A DNA stretch of 64,000 nucleotides from the NCBI RefSeq assembly GCF_004137685.1, contig NZ_QYBB01000002.1, positions 186,001 to 250,000 on the forward strand, read 5' to 3'. The notes under the pieces are model-generated. The model was not told the DNA's origin. It made no database searches and saw nothing but the letters and a program-made list of their open reading frames with translations. Position 1 is the first letter of the stretch; each line of letters opens with the position of its first letter. Position numbers and translations under genes: made by a program. This DNA comes from Lichenibacterium minor (GTDB lineage Bacteria > Pseudomonadota > Alphaproteobacteria > Rhizobiales > Beijerinckiaceae). Below, in pieces: positions 17,323 to 25,486 of this stretch.

Positions 17323-18007
17323 GCCCCGCGATGTCCGGGGGTGGTGGACGCGAGGTGGTGCAAGTGCGTCCACACCGGCCGGGGCGGCGAAGGCGCCCGC
17401 TGCCGTGACGAGGAACGGTGTCGCGCAGCAGCCCTGTGGCCTTGTCGGGCTGCTCAACGCGTTGAACCCGGTCGGGACGGCGCAGGCCGCCGAAGAGCCT
17501 CCGGGACGGCTGCTCCGCCGGGAGGGGGAGCCGGCCGAACCGGCCGAGCTTGAACCCGGCGAGGTGATGCGGGTTCAGCGCTTCAACGCCGCGCGCGAGG
17601 CGCTTGAAAAGATCAACCCTCGAAGTCGCGCCTTCCAGTTTTTGGAGAAGCCAGGTGCGCTGCCGAGCGAGGCCGAAATCGCGCAGCTCGAAGCCGCCGT
17701 CAGGGACGAGTACATCAAGCGTACATGCGACTTCCTGCGGCCCGATGGCAAACCGATCGGTGAGCAGGGGACATCCTCGAAGATACGTGTGCTCCCTGGC
17801 GGTCTAATTGCAGCGCAACGGGATTACGATTACCTGAGTTCGGGGGGCGCTTCGATCCCTCTTCGCAACGGATCGATGACTCAGTTGCCGGGCGGTGCTG
17901 GCACAATCACATTGAGACCGGTGACCTCGACGCCGGGGTCGCCGGCCATCGATATCAACGTTCCCGGTGTGATTCAGCGCAAGCTGCATTATTTTGGAGA
18001 TGAGTGA
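16991..18007 (+). CDS. Portal C-terminal segment fused to a polymorphic-toxin-like domain
   Basis: 338 residues in the frame that continues the portal: DLDLRPQLERLDRLICWSEG to TYPNAAAMFAENE (to about residue 95), then a low-complexity linker ending GLLNALNPVGTAQAA (about 167). The last 170 residues differ in style: RFNAAREALEKINPRSRAFQFLE, a helical segment, TSSKIRVLPGGLIAAQRDYDY, and the ending TPGSPAIDINVPGVIQRKLHY. This ending recalls C-terminal toxin domains of bacterial polymorphic toxins; I cannot name the activity. GC falls sharply in this part. The stop TGA overlaps by one base the ATG of a small immunity-like gene. The linker sequence recurs in the second module at about 19200. Toxin role is an inference from architecture. 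Confidence 0.6.
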   Translation: MGPDLDLRPQLERLDRLICWSEGIDEGALSFAFRPLWQLDEPAKAALALSRAQATQVYAGLKLWPDAVMAKLAEAQLVADGTYPNAAAMFAENETAASAGSSPTLDYDRDEPRDVRGWWTRGGASASTPAGAAKAPAAVTRNGVAQQPCGLVGLLNALNPVGTAQAAEEPPGRLLRREGEPAEPAELEPGEVMRVQRFNAAREALEKINPRSRAFQFLEKPGALPSEAEIAQLEAAVRDEYIKRTCDFLRPDGKPIGEQGTSSKIRVLPGGLIAAQRDYDYLSSGGASIPLRNGSMTQLPGGAGTITLRPVTSTPGSPAIDINVPGVIQRKLHYFGDE

Positions 18008-18357
18008 TGTGTGAGGAGGTAATTCGCAAAACAGTTGAAGATTTGCGCGCTGAAGCTGATGTCGATTTCATCGATGTGTCATTCATCGCTGAGTCTCTTC
18101 GCGAGGATCTCGACCTTAAAAATCAAAGCGATATCCGTCGCCATACGCTAGAGGTCATCGGTCGCCTGATGATGCAAGGCGTGTACCCCGGCGATTATGA
18201 TTACGCTGCTACCCTGGCGTTCTGGTCCGGCGAGCCGAGCGAGCATTTGAAACGGATTGAGGCTGAATGGATTGCAATGGGTCGAACTCCCACATCCGTC
18301 GAGCCGATTTGTTGGCTCGGGCTCAAATCAGCAGTAATATCTCTCAAAAATTCGTAA
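18007..18357 (+). CDS. Immunity-like protein coupled to the toxin-like domain
   Basis: 116 residues from ATG 18007 (MCEEVIRKTVEDLRAEADVD), overlapping the upstream stop by one base (TGATG). It is a small, acidic, soluble protein rich in helix, with AATLAFWSGEPSEHLKRIEAEW and EPICWLGLKS. Small acidic proteins translated directly after a toxin domain are the standard layout of immunity genes. GC is about 48%, far below the chromosome. I do not recognise a named immunity family with certainty. Confidence 0.6.
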   Translation: MCEEVIRKTVEDLRAEADVDFIDVSFIAESLREDLDLKNQSDIRRHTLEVIGRLMMQGVYPGDYDYAATLAFWSGEPSEHLKRIEAEWIAMGRTPTSVEPICWLGLKSAVISLKNS

Positions 18358-18400
18358 AATTATCATAAGATTTCTGTTTTCGACAGTAACAAAGAGGTGT
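18358..18400. other. AT-rich junction between immunity gene and portal repeat
   Basis: Forty-three bases of AT-rich sequence with TTATCATAAG and AACAAAGAGG; no gene. Portal homology starts abruptly at 18401 (CTGCAC), in mid-codon context, with no start codon of its own. Confidence 0.5.
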
Positions 18401-19241
18401 CTGCACAAGGCGAAATTTGACGTCGTCACGGTGCCGAACCTCAGCGAGCACCTGTCCTCGGCCGAGACCACGGAACAGCTCTCCGCCCGCTTCGCTTCTG
18501 CGGCGGCGATGAAGTCGATGAACAACCTGCTGCTGCTCGGCGACGGCGAGACCTGGTCGCGGCAGACGGTCGACTTCGCGGGCCTGCCCGAGATGGCGCG
18601 CACCTTCCTGCAGGTGGCGGCGGGGGCGGCGGACATCCCCGTCACGCGGCTGCTCGGGCAGTCTTCTTCCGGCCTGTCGGCGACGGGCGAAAGCGATGTC
18701 CGCAACGACGCCCGACATGATCGCGGCGCAGCAGGAGCTGGACCTGCGGCCGCAGCTGGAGCGTCTCGACCGGCTGATCTGCCGGTCGGAGGGGATTGAC
18801 CCGGGCGCGCTCACCTTCGCGTTCCGGCCCTTGTGGCAGCTCGACGAGCCGGCGAAGGCCGCACTGGCACTGGCACTGGCACTGGCACTGTCGAAGGCGC
18901 AGGCGACGCAGATCTATGCCGGGCTGGGTCTGTGGCCGGCGGAGGTGACGGCCAAGCTCGTCGAGGCGCAGCTGATCGCCGACGGCACCTACCCGAACGC
19001 CACGGCCGTGTTCGCGGAGAGCGGGACGTCCGCCCCGGACGGCGTCACGCCGACGCTCGACTTCGATCCTGCCGAGCCTCGCGACCTCAGGAACCGGTGG
19101 ACTCGGGGAGGCGGCAGGGCGGGCACGGCGGCCTGTGTCGCGAGGGCGCCCGGTCAGGGGCAGGCCGAAGCATCCCATCCGCCCTTGAGCTTGTCTGGGT
19201 TGCTCGGGCTGCTCAACCCGATCGGGACGGCGCAGGCCGCG
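18401..19241 (+). pseudogene. Second, 5'-truncated portal copy (portal middle to linker)
   Basis: Collinear with 16629-17491 of the first copy: HKAKFDVVTVPNLSEHLSS through LLGQSSSGLSATGESDVRN, then, after a 1-base shift at about 18705-18711, DMIAAQQELDLRPQLERLDRLIC to TYPNATAVFAESG and the linker GLLGLLNPIGTAQAA. It lacks everything upstream of the portal middle, so it cannot make a portal. It ends at exactly the linker after which the variable toxin-type segment starts in copy 1. It carries five GCACTG units at 18861-18890, where copy 1 has fewer. Confidence 0.72.
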
Positions 19242-19299
19242 GTATGGGAACACCGTCGTCTATATACAGCGCTACTCAAACGAGCGCTTCGCTCAGTTT

Positions 19300-19599
19300 A
19301 TGGAAAAGGTGATGGACCAGATCGCGGGGGAGCCGCAGGGTCCCAAGATGTTCCTCCGCTTTATCAGTCCGGTCAGGATCATAATTCCAGATATCGGCAT
19401 TTTCTATCCCATTTCCTACGGCGTGGGAGCCGTCCGATGGCGTGACAAGGTTCGGCGCAAGATGGCAGAGGTGGGGGCGCTCACGGGCGAGTTCGAGAAC
19501 GGGAAGTTCTTTCTTTCGGATGGAGGCATCTTCCCGGTCGCCGCCATGCAGATCGAGAGATCGCGATATTCGGGACCTGGATATGCACCGGACTGGTGA
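19300..19599 (+). CDS. Variable module 2 downstream of the portal linker (toxin or immunity remnant)
   Basis: 99 residues from ATG 19300 (MEKVMDQIAGEPQGPKMFLR) to stop at 19599. The open frame extends upstream to about 19243 (NTVVYIQRYSNERFAQF), right behind the portal linker but in a different frame. It contains FISPVRIIIPDIGIFYPISYG and ENGKFFLSDGGIFPV; no family recognised. GC is about 53%, below the surroundings, like module 1. It occupies the place of the toxin-immunity pair of module 1, so it may be a truncated toxin domain or a surviving immunity gene. Confidence 0.45.
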   Translation: MEKVMDQIAGEPQGPKMFLRFISPVRIIIPDIGIFYPISYGVGAVRWRDKVRRKMAEVGALTGEFENGKFFLSDGGIFPVAAMQIERSRYSGPGYAPDW

Positions 19600-19634
19600 T
19601 GGATCGCGAGCCGAGACTATGAGCGATGGTGGGA

Positions 19635-19715
19635 CGCCCCCTGCACGCCCCGAGCGTCGCGGGCGCGCTGTGGTCCGGCTCGGTGCTGCAGGCGCTCTAT
19701 GGCGCTGTGCACACG
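19635..19715 (+). pseudogene. Third portal fragment
   Basis: Plus-strand reading LHAPSVAGALWSGSVLQALYGAVHT closely matches portal copy 1 LPDPSVAGALWSDSVLQALYDAVHA (about 16520-16600). Only about 80 bp are homologous. It follows module 2 just as the second portal copy follows module 1, so each variable module is flanked by portal sequence on both sides. Confidence 0.65.
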
Positions 19716-19822
19716 GGGGCGCGGCCACCTGTCTCGCGGCTGGCGCCGACCGACGGCGGCGCGCGACCGCCCGCCGCCGTCCGTCACGAACGCCTGCCAA
19801 AGCGTGATTCGGGTTGCCGTCC

Positions 19823-20314
19823 TCACAGCGCCCTGAACATCACCAGCGCGTCGACGTCCCCATGCACCGGATGCCGGAACGCCCCCGGCAGCCGGCCGAC
19901 CTCTTCGAACCCCATCGACAGCCACAGCGCCACCGCGCGCTCGTTGGTCGACACCACGAAGTTGAACTGCATCGCCCGGAAGCCCCGCGCCCGCGCGTGC
20001 TCCAACGCATGCGCGCACAGGGCCCGCGCGATCCCCCGGCCGGCCGCCGCGGCGGCCGTCATGAAACCGCAGTTGCACACGTGCCGCCCGCCACCCGCCC
20101 CGTTGGCGCGGATGTAACAGGTGCCGAGCACGCGACCGCCCTCCTCCGCCACGAAGGTTTCCTTGTCGGGGCCGAGCCAATAGGCCAGCGCCTCGGCCTG
20201 CCCCATGTCGCGGTCGAGCGCATAGGTGTCGCCGGCGCGGATCACCGGTTCCAGGATGGTCCACAGCGCGGGCGCGTCCGCGGGAACGGCGGGACGGATC
20301 AGGAGCGCGCTCAC
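19823..20314 (-). CDS. GNAT family N-acetyltransferase
   Basis: 163 residues. LLIRPAVPADAPALWTIL opens the domain, [23 protein letters not shown] carries the R/G-x-G-x-A acetyl-CoA loop, and STNERAVALWLSMGFEEVGR is the C-terminal GNAT motif. The start is GTG 20314, whose GTGA overlaps the stop of the LD-carboxypeptidase gene; the two are probably cotranscribed. The acceptor is unknown. Confidence 0.85.
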   Translation of the reverse strand: MSALLIRPAVPADAPALWTILEPVIRAGDTYALDRDMGQAEALAYWLGPDKETFVAEEGGRVLGTCYIRANGAGGGRHVCNCGFMTAAAAAGRGIARALCAHALEHARARGFRAMQFNFVVSTNERAVALWLSMGFEEVGRLPGAFRHPVHGDVDALVMFRAL

Positions 20315-21129
20315 CCGAACGGCACCACGCGATTGTCGACGTCGTGGCCGATGTCGGCCCGCCCGAGCCAGGGGATGCCCGAGCGCGCGCACCAGAAGCG
20401 CGCCACCGCCTCCTCGTCCAGGCCGAACTCGGGGTCGTTCGGCGGGATCGCGCTGCAGCGGCCGAGCCTGATCCCGGCGACGCGGCGGATGCCCGGATTG
20501 CCGGTGACGTGGCAGAAGGCGCGGTCGATCCGGTACATGTGCTCGGACACCTCCTCCAGCATGAGGACGTGTCCGTCGAGGTCGGGCTGCAGCGCCGTGC
20601 CGAGCAGCTGGCTCAGGATGGTGAGGTTGAAGGCCGCCGCCTTCACGCCGGGCCCGAGCGACGGCTCCAGCGCGCCCGCGTCGCGCCGCACGAGCCAGCG
20701 CAGCGCCCGGGCGGCGGCGCGCTCGCCCCCGTCCCGCATCACGTCCTGGGCCACGGGGCCGTGCGCCGCGTGCGCGCAGCCGGCGCCGTAGAGCCCGGCC
20801 AACAGCGTGCCGCAGTCGCTGTAGCCGAGGAAGGGTTTGCCGCGGGCGGCGGGCTCCAGGCCCGCCAGCACCGTTTCCGCGATGCGGCAGGAGCCGTAGC
20901 CGCCGCGGCCGAACCACACGGCGTCGACGGCGGGGTCGTTGGCGACCGCGATCACGGCCGCGGCGCGGACCGCGTCGTCGCCGGCGAAATGGCCGTGGCG
21001 CAGGAAGCACTGGGGGTGGACGGCGATCTCGGGCGCGTCCCCGCCGAAGACCGAGGCCGCGACGGCGCGGATGCGCTCCGGCACGGCGGGCGACATCGCC
21101 GACGCGGGCGCCACCACGGCGATCCTCAT
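20311..21129 (-). CDS. LD-carboxypeptidase, peptidase family S66
   Basis: 272 residues of the LdcA/MccF serine peptidase family, which removes the terminal D-Ala from cytosolic murein tetrapeptides during cell-wall recycling. The nucleophile is Ser104 in FLGYSDCGTLL. A Glu lies in LMLEEVSEHMYRIDRAF and the His in ADIGHDVDNRVVPFG near the C-terminus, matching the Ser-Glu-His triad order. The gene upstream, divergent, is a Mur ligase of the recycling type, which supports a murein-recycling role over microcin immunity (MccF). Confidence 0.87.
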   Translation of the reverse strand: MRIAVVAPASAMSPAVPERIRAVAASVFGGDAPEIAVHPQCFLRHGHFAGDDAVRAAAVIAVANDPAVDAVWFGRGGYGSCRIAETVLAGLEPAARGKPFLGYSDCGTLLAGLYGAGCAHAAHGPVAQDVMRDGGERAAARALRWLVRRDAGALEPSLGPGVKAAAFNLTILSQLLGTALQPDLDGHVLMLEEVSEHMYRIDRAFCHVTGNPGIRRVAGIRLGRCSAIPPNDPEFGLDEEAVARFWCARSGIPWLGRADIGHDVDNRVVPFG

Positions 21130-21273
21130 GGGCCTGCCTCCCTCGATCCACCCCTCGATCCCGTCTTCTTACGGAGGGACGGGGGGCACCGCAACGCGGC
21201 CGGCTTGCCCCGCCCTTGCCGCGTCGCCCGCGCCCGCGTTGCGCTGCGGCAAGGGCGCCTGTAGCCTCCCCGC

Positions 21274-22683
21274 ATGACCAACCCACGACCCTACTTCTTC
21301 TGCGGCATCGGCGGCAGCGGCATGAGCCCGCTGGCCGCCATCGTGAAGGCGCGCGGCGCGCGCGTCGCGGGGTCGGACCGCTCGCGCGACCAGGGGCGCA
21401 CGCCGGACAAGTTCGCCGCTCTGGAAGCGCGCGGCTTCACGCTGTTCCCGCAGGACGGCAGCGGCCTCACCTCCGCGGACCAGATCCTCGTGGTGTCGGC
21501 GGCCATCGAGGATTCCGTGCCCGACGTGCAGGCCGCCCGGCGCGCCGGTGCCACGATCGTGACGCGGCCGGAGCTGCTGTCCGAGCTGTTCAACGCCGCC
21601 GGCCTCCGGGTGGGCGTGGCGGGCACCAGCGGCAAGTCCACCACCACGGGCATGATCGGCCTGATCCTCGATCGCGCCGGGCTCGACCCCACGGTGATGA
21701 ACGGCGCCGAGATGAAGGACTTCCGCGGCCCCGACGGCGGCACGCCTTCGGCCGTGGTGGGCGCCGGCGAAGCCTTCGTCAGCGAGGTCGACGAGAGCGA
21801 CGGCTCGATCCGGCTCTACGCGCCCTCGGTGGCGGTGGTGAACAACATGTCGCTCGACCACAAGCCGCTCGACGAGCTGCGCCCGCTGTTCCGCGGCTTC
21901 GTGAGCCGCGCCGAGCGCGCGGTGCTCAACCTCGACAATCCCGAAACGGCGGCGCTGGCCCGCGAAGCGGGCGCCCGCGCCCTCACCTACAGCCTGGGCG
22001 ACCCCGCGGCGGATCTGCTGGCGGGCGCGCCCCGCTTCCGGCCGGACGGCGTCGACTTCGACGTGAGCCTGAAGGCCGCGGCCGGCCGGCCGGCCGCGGC
22101 CGCGGCGGTGTCGCTCGGCGTGCCGGGCCTCCACAACGCGTCGAACGCGCTGGCGGCGCTGGCGGCGGCGCTGGCCTGCGGGGTGCCGCTCGCCGAAGCC
22201 GCGGCGGCGCTCCGCGGGTTTTCCGGCATCCGGCGCCGGCTCGACGTGGTGGGCGCGGCGGGCGGCGTCACGGTGATCGACGACTTCGCCCACAACCCCG
22301 ACAAGATCGCCGCGACGCTCCAAACGCTGCACGGCTTCCCGGGGCGGCTGCTGGTGATGTTCCAGCCGCACGGCTACGGGCCGCTCCGGCTGATGGGCGA
22401 CGACCTCGCGGCGGGCTTCGCCGCCGAACTCGCCGCCGACGACGTGCTGGTGATGCCCGAGCCGGTGTATTTCGGCGGCACGGTGGACCGCTCGGTCGGC
22501 AGCCGCGCCGTGGCGGACCGGGTCGCGGCGGCCGGGCGGCAGGCCGAAGCGCTCCCCGACCGTGCCGCCTGCGGCGAGCGGCTGCTGGCGCTGGCCCGGC
22601 CGGGCGACCGCATCGTGGTGATGGGCGCGCGCGACGACACGCTGTCGGCCTTCGCCCGGGGGCTGCTCGACCGGCTCGGCTGA
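21274..22683 (+). CDS. mpl: Mur ligase family protein, Mpl-like (UDP-MurNAc:tripeptide ligase)
   Basis: 469-residue Mur ligase in the MurC/Mpl branch. The N-terminal UDP-binding domain starts [22 protein letters not shown], the ATP loop is [13 protein letters not shown] (residues 114-126), and the C-terminal domain has [28 protein letters not shown] and [13 protein letters not shown]. Mpl joins recycled L-Ala-D-Glu-mDAP to UDP-MurNAc. Shorter loops than MurC and the neighbouring LD-carboxypeptidase favour Mpl, but a catabolic Mur ligase-like enzyme cannot be excluded. The two genes diverge from a 144-bp intergenic region. Confidence 0.78.
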   Translation: MTNPRPYFFCGIGGSGMSPLAAIVKARGARVAGSDRSRDQGRTPDKFAALEARGFTLFPQDGSGLTSADQILVVSAAIEDSVPDVQAARRAGATIVTRPELLSELFNAAGLRVGVAGTSGKSTTTGMIGLILDRAGLDPTVMNGAEMKDFRGPDGGTPSAVVGAGEAFVSEVDESDGSIRLYAPSVAVVNNMSLDHKPLDELRPLFRGFVSRAERAVLNLDNPETAALAREAGARALTYSLGDPAADLLAGAPRFRPDGVDFDVSLKAAAGRPAAAAAVSLGVPGLHNASNALAALAAALACGVPLAEAAAALRGFSGIRRRLDVVGAAGGVTVIDDFAHNPDKIAATLQTLHGFPGRLLVMFQPHGYGPLRLMGDDLAAGFAAELAADDVLVMPEPVYFGGTVDRSVGSRAVADRVAAAGRQAEALPDRAACGERLLALARPGDRIVVMGARDDTLSAFARGLLDRLG

Positions 22684-22690
22684 CCCATGC

Positions 22691-22783
22691 CAGCGGTCCA
22701 AAGATCGGACCGCTGACCAGCGCGAACGCGCGCCGCCGCTCGTGCGGCGTGACCCGCCGGACATGCGTGAGCCTGTCCGGCGG
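22691..22783. terminator. Two hairpins between convergent genes
   Basis: CAGCGGTCC/GGACCGCTG (22691-22715, loop of 7) and CCGCCGGAC/GTCCGGCGG (22754-22783) lie between the stops of the Mur ligase and the amino acid permease. Neither is followed by a clear T run, so they are only probable transcription stops. Confidence 0.4.
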
Positions 22784-22789
22784 CTGGTT

Positions 22790-24241
22790 TCAGCGCCCCG
22801 CGGCGGCGTCGCGCAGCTTCGAATGCCGGCGGCCGTAGCCGAAATAAACCGCGAGGCCGATCCCCAGCCACACGATCAGCCGCGCCCAGGTGAGGAGCGG
22901 CAGGCCGGCCATCAGGGTGAGGCAGCACAGGATGCCGAGCCCCGGCAGGACGGGCACGGCCGGGCAGCGGAACGGGCGTTCGGCCGCGGGATCGGTGCGG
23001 CGCAGCCGCATCACCGCGACGCACACCAGCCCGAAGGCCAGCAGCGTGCCGATCGACACCATCTCGCCCAGCACGGCGATGGGCACCAGCGCCGCCACGG
23101 TCGCCACGGCGGCGCCGATGAGGAGCTGGCTCAGCACCGGCGTGCCGAAGCGCGGGTGGAGCCGGCCGAAGGGCGCCGGCAGCAGCCCGTCCTGCGCCAT
23201 GGTGGTGAAGATGCGGCTCTGCCCGTAGAGCAGCACCAGCATCACGGTGGTGAGCCCCGCCAGGGCGCCGAACTTCACCGGAAGCGACAGCCACAGCCGG
23301 CCGATGGCGTCGACGCCCTTCGCGATGGGGTCGGCCACGTCGAGCTGGCCGAAGGGCACGAGGCCGGTCAGCACCGCCGTCACCGCCACGTAGAGCAGCG
23401 TGCAGACGAGCAGCGAGCCCAGGATGCCGATCGGCATGTCGCGCTGCGGGCGCGTGGCTTCCCCGGCGGCGGTCGACACGGCGTCGAAGCCGATGAAGGC
23501 GAAGAACACCACGGACGCGCCGCGCAGCACCCCGCTCGCGCCGAAATGGCCGAATTCCCCGTCGTTGGGCGGCACGAACGGGTGCCAATGCGCGGGGTCG
23601 AGGCTGAAAGCGCCGAAGCCGACGAACAGCGCCACCACGGCGAGCTTCACCGCCACCATGACGTTGTTGAAGCGGGACGATTCCGCCGTGCCGAGCACGA
23701 GCAGCGCCGTGATGGCCACCACGATCGCGGCGGCCGGCAGGTTCAGCAGGGCCGTCGCGCGGGAGCCGTCCGGCAGGGCGACGTCGGCGCCGGGGGCCGC
23801 GGCGAAGCGCGGCGGCACCGCCAGGCCGGCCTGGCCGAGCAGGCTCACGGCGTAGCCCGACCAGCCCACCGCCACCGTGGCGGCGCCGGCCGCATATTCG
23901 AGGATGAGGTCCCAGCCGACGATCCAGGCGAAGATCTCCCCCAGCGTCGCATAGGTGTAGCTGTAGCTCGACCCGCAGACGGGCAGCATGGCGGCCAACT
24001 CGGCGTAGCACAGGCCCACGAAGGCGCAGGCGACGCCGCCGAGCACGAAGGACAGCATGATCCCCGGCCCGGCGTAGCGCGCCGCCGCCGTGCCGGTGAG
24101 CACGAAGATGCCGGCGCCGATGATGGCGCCGATCCCCATGGCGGTGATGCTCCAGGGCCCGAGCGTCTTCTTCATGGCGTGCCCGTCGCCCTCCGCCATG
24201 GCGTCGAGGCTCTTGCGCGCCGTGAAGCCCTGCATCGCCAT
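22790..24241 (-). CDS. APC family amino acid permease
   Basis: 483 residues with about 12 membrane helices. The N-terminus TLGPWSITAMGIGAIIGAGIFVLTGTAA is the APC signature (GAIIGAGIF substrate loop), and AFIGFDAVSTAAGEATRPQRDMPIGI is the conserved segment of helix 6 and the following loop. Closest in style to the cationic/branched amino acid (YfnA, CAT) subfamily; substrate not determined. The start at 24241 gives a 27-residue cytosolic N-terminus. Convergent with the Mur ligase gene. Confidence 0.88.
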   Translation of the reverse strand: MAMQGFTARKSLDAMAEGDGHAMKKTLGPWSITAMGIGAIIGAGIFVLTGTAAARYAGPGIMLSFVLGGVACAFVGLCYAELAAMLPVCGSSYSYTYATLGEIFAWIVGWDLILEYAAGAATVAVGWSGYAVSLLGQAGLAVPPRFAAAPGADVALPDGSRATALLNLPAAAIVVAITALLVLGTAESSRFNNVMVAVKLAVVALFVGFGAFSLDPAHWHPFVPPNDGEFGHFGASGVLRGASVVFFAFIGFDAVSTAAGEATRPQRDMPIGILGSLLVCTLLYVAVTAVLTGLVPFGQLDVADPIAKGVDAIGRLWLSLPVKFGALAGLTTVMLVLLYGQSRIFTTMAQDGLLPAPFGRLHPRFGTPVLSQLLIGAAVATVAALVPIAVLGEMVSIGTLLAFGLVCVAVMRLRRTDPAAERPFRCPAVPVLPGLGILCCLTLMAGLPLLTWARLIVWLGIGLAVYFGYGRRHSKLRDAAAGR

Positions 24242-24424
24242 GGTGGTTCCCCCTCGTTATGGTGGTCCACCCTAAGCGGGCGCGCGTCGGTCCGCCAACG
24301 CCGGCCCCGTCGGCGGCCGAGAGTTGGCGGGCCGGACCGCGCCGCCTCGTCGGGCGAAGCGGAAACGGCAGCCCGGCACCTCGTCCGCCGGGGCTGGTCG
24401 ACAGAAGAGCGAGTGGCACCTCCC

Positions 24425-25276
24425 ATGATCCCGTTCGGCATCCATCGTCGCATCCCGCTCATCCGCAGGCCGTTCCTCCAGCGTGACAGGGCGCTGGCGG
24501 AGAACGCCGCGCTCCGGGCTCGCCTCGACGACATGCAGAGCGCCCCGGAGGCCGCCCGAGCCACGGCGAAACCGCACGGCGACCGGACCCGCGACCTGAA
24601 GTCGGCCTACACGGCGCAGGTCGAGAGGACCGCGTCCTTCGTTTCGACCAGCGAAGCGATGTCGACGTCCATCGGCGGGGATTTCGACTACATCGGCCGG
24701 GTCGAGGTCGCGGTGCTGCTCCGCCATGGTTTGAAGCCCGGCGACCGCGTCGTCGACGTCGGTTGCGGGTCCGGGCGCCTGGCCCTGCCCCTATCGTCGG
24801 TCCTGACGGGCCCGTATTCGGGCTTCGACGTCGTGGGCGACCTCGTCGACTACGCCCGGAACCTCGTCCAGCGGCCCGATTGGCGGTTCGAAGCCGTCGA
24901 CCACATCGGGATCCCCGAGCCCGACGGCTGCGCGGACGTCGTGTGCTTCTTCTCCGTTCTGACGCATCTCCTGCACGAGCAGAGCTACTGGTACCTGGAG
25001 GAGGCACGGCGCGTCGTGAAGCCGGGCGGGACGATCGTCGTCTCCTTCCTCGACTTCGAGGACGAGGAACACTGGTCCACCTTCGCCAAGCTCGTCGCGG
25101 ACGCGAAGCGGCCCGACCATGCCGACCCGCTCAGCGTCTTCATCGGGCGGGGGGCGCTGCGGGTCTGGGCGAGGCACCTCGACCTGGAGGTCGTCGAGAT
25201 GCAGGGCAGCGATTTCGCGGTGGCCGACGGGCTATACCTCGGTCAAAGCCTCTGCGTCATGCGCCGTCCGCTGTGA
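24425..25276 (+). CDS. Class I SAM-dependent methyltransferase
   Basis: 283 residues. An N-terminal ~70-residue helical, possibly coiled segment (RDRALAENAALRARLDDMQ) precedes the Rossmann methyltransferase: VVDVGCGSGRLALPLSSVL (SAM motif I), FEAVDHIGIPEPDGCADVVCFFSVLTHL (motifs II-III), EEARRVVKPGGTIVVSFLDFED. Proteins of this layout methylate sugars or small molecules. ATG 24425 begins MIPFGIHRRIPL. It stands alone between the permease (divergent) and the MFS exporter. The 5' and 3' gaps show no clear regulatory sites. Confidence 0.83.
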   Translation: MIPFGIHRRIPLIRRPFLQRDRALAENAALRARLDDMQSAPEAARATAKPHGDRTRDLKSAYTAQVERTASFVSTSEAMSTSIGGDFDYIGRVEVAVLLRHGLKPGDRVVDVGCGSGRLALPLSSVLTGPYSGFDVVGDLVDYARNLVQRPDWRFEAVDHIGIPEPDGCADVVCFFSVLTHLLHEQSYWYLEEARRVVKPGGTIVVSFLDFEDEEHWSTFAKLVADAKRPDHADPLSVFIGRGALRVWARHLDLEVVEMQGSDFAVADGLYLGQSLCVMRRPL

Positions 25277-25486
25277 ACGGCGAGCCCCGCCGGCGCCCTC
25301 GTCGAAGCCAAGGCCCCACGACATGGCCGCCATCGTGACACGACACTCCTCGTCGACCCTGAGGACCCTATAAGTCAGACCAGAGCCTGCCGAACCCCGT
25401 CTTCCCATCGCAGATCGAGAGACCCTGCCCGCGCTCGGAACCAGGCGCCCGCGGACGAGCCCCCCGGTCGCCGACCGCCCGAGTCC

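Noticed and set aside
24731..24740. Candidate tRNA-Sec anticodon (TTTGAAG reverse)
   Set aside because: It is inside the methyltransferase reading frame (HGLKPG) and no acceptor or T-arm pairing surrounds it.
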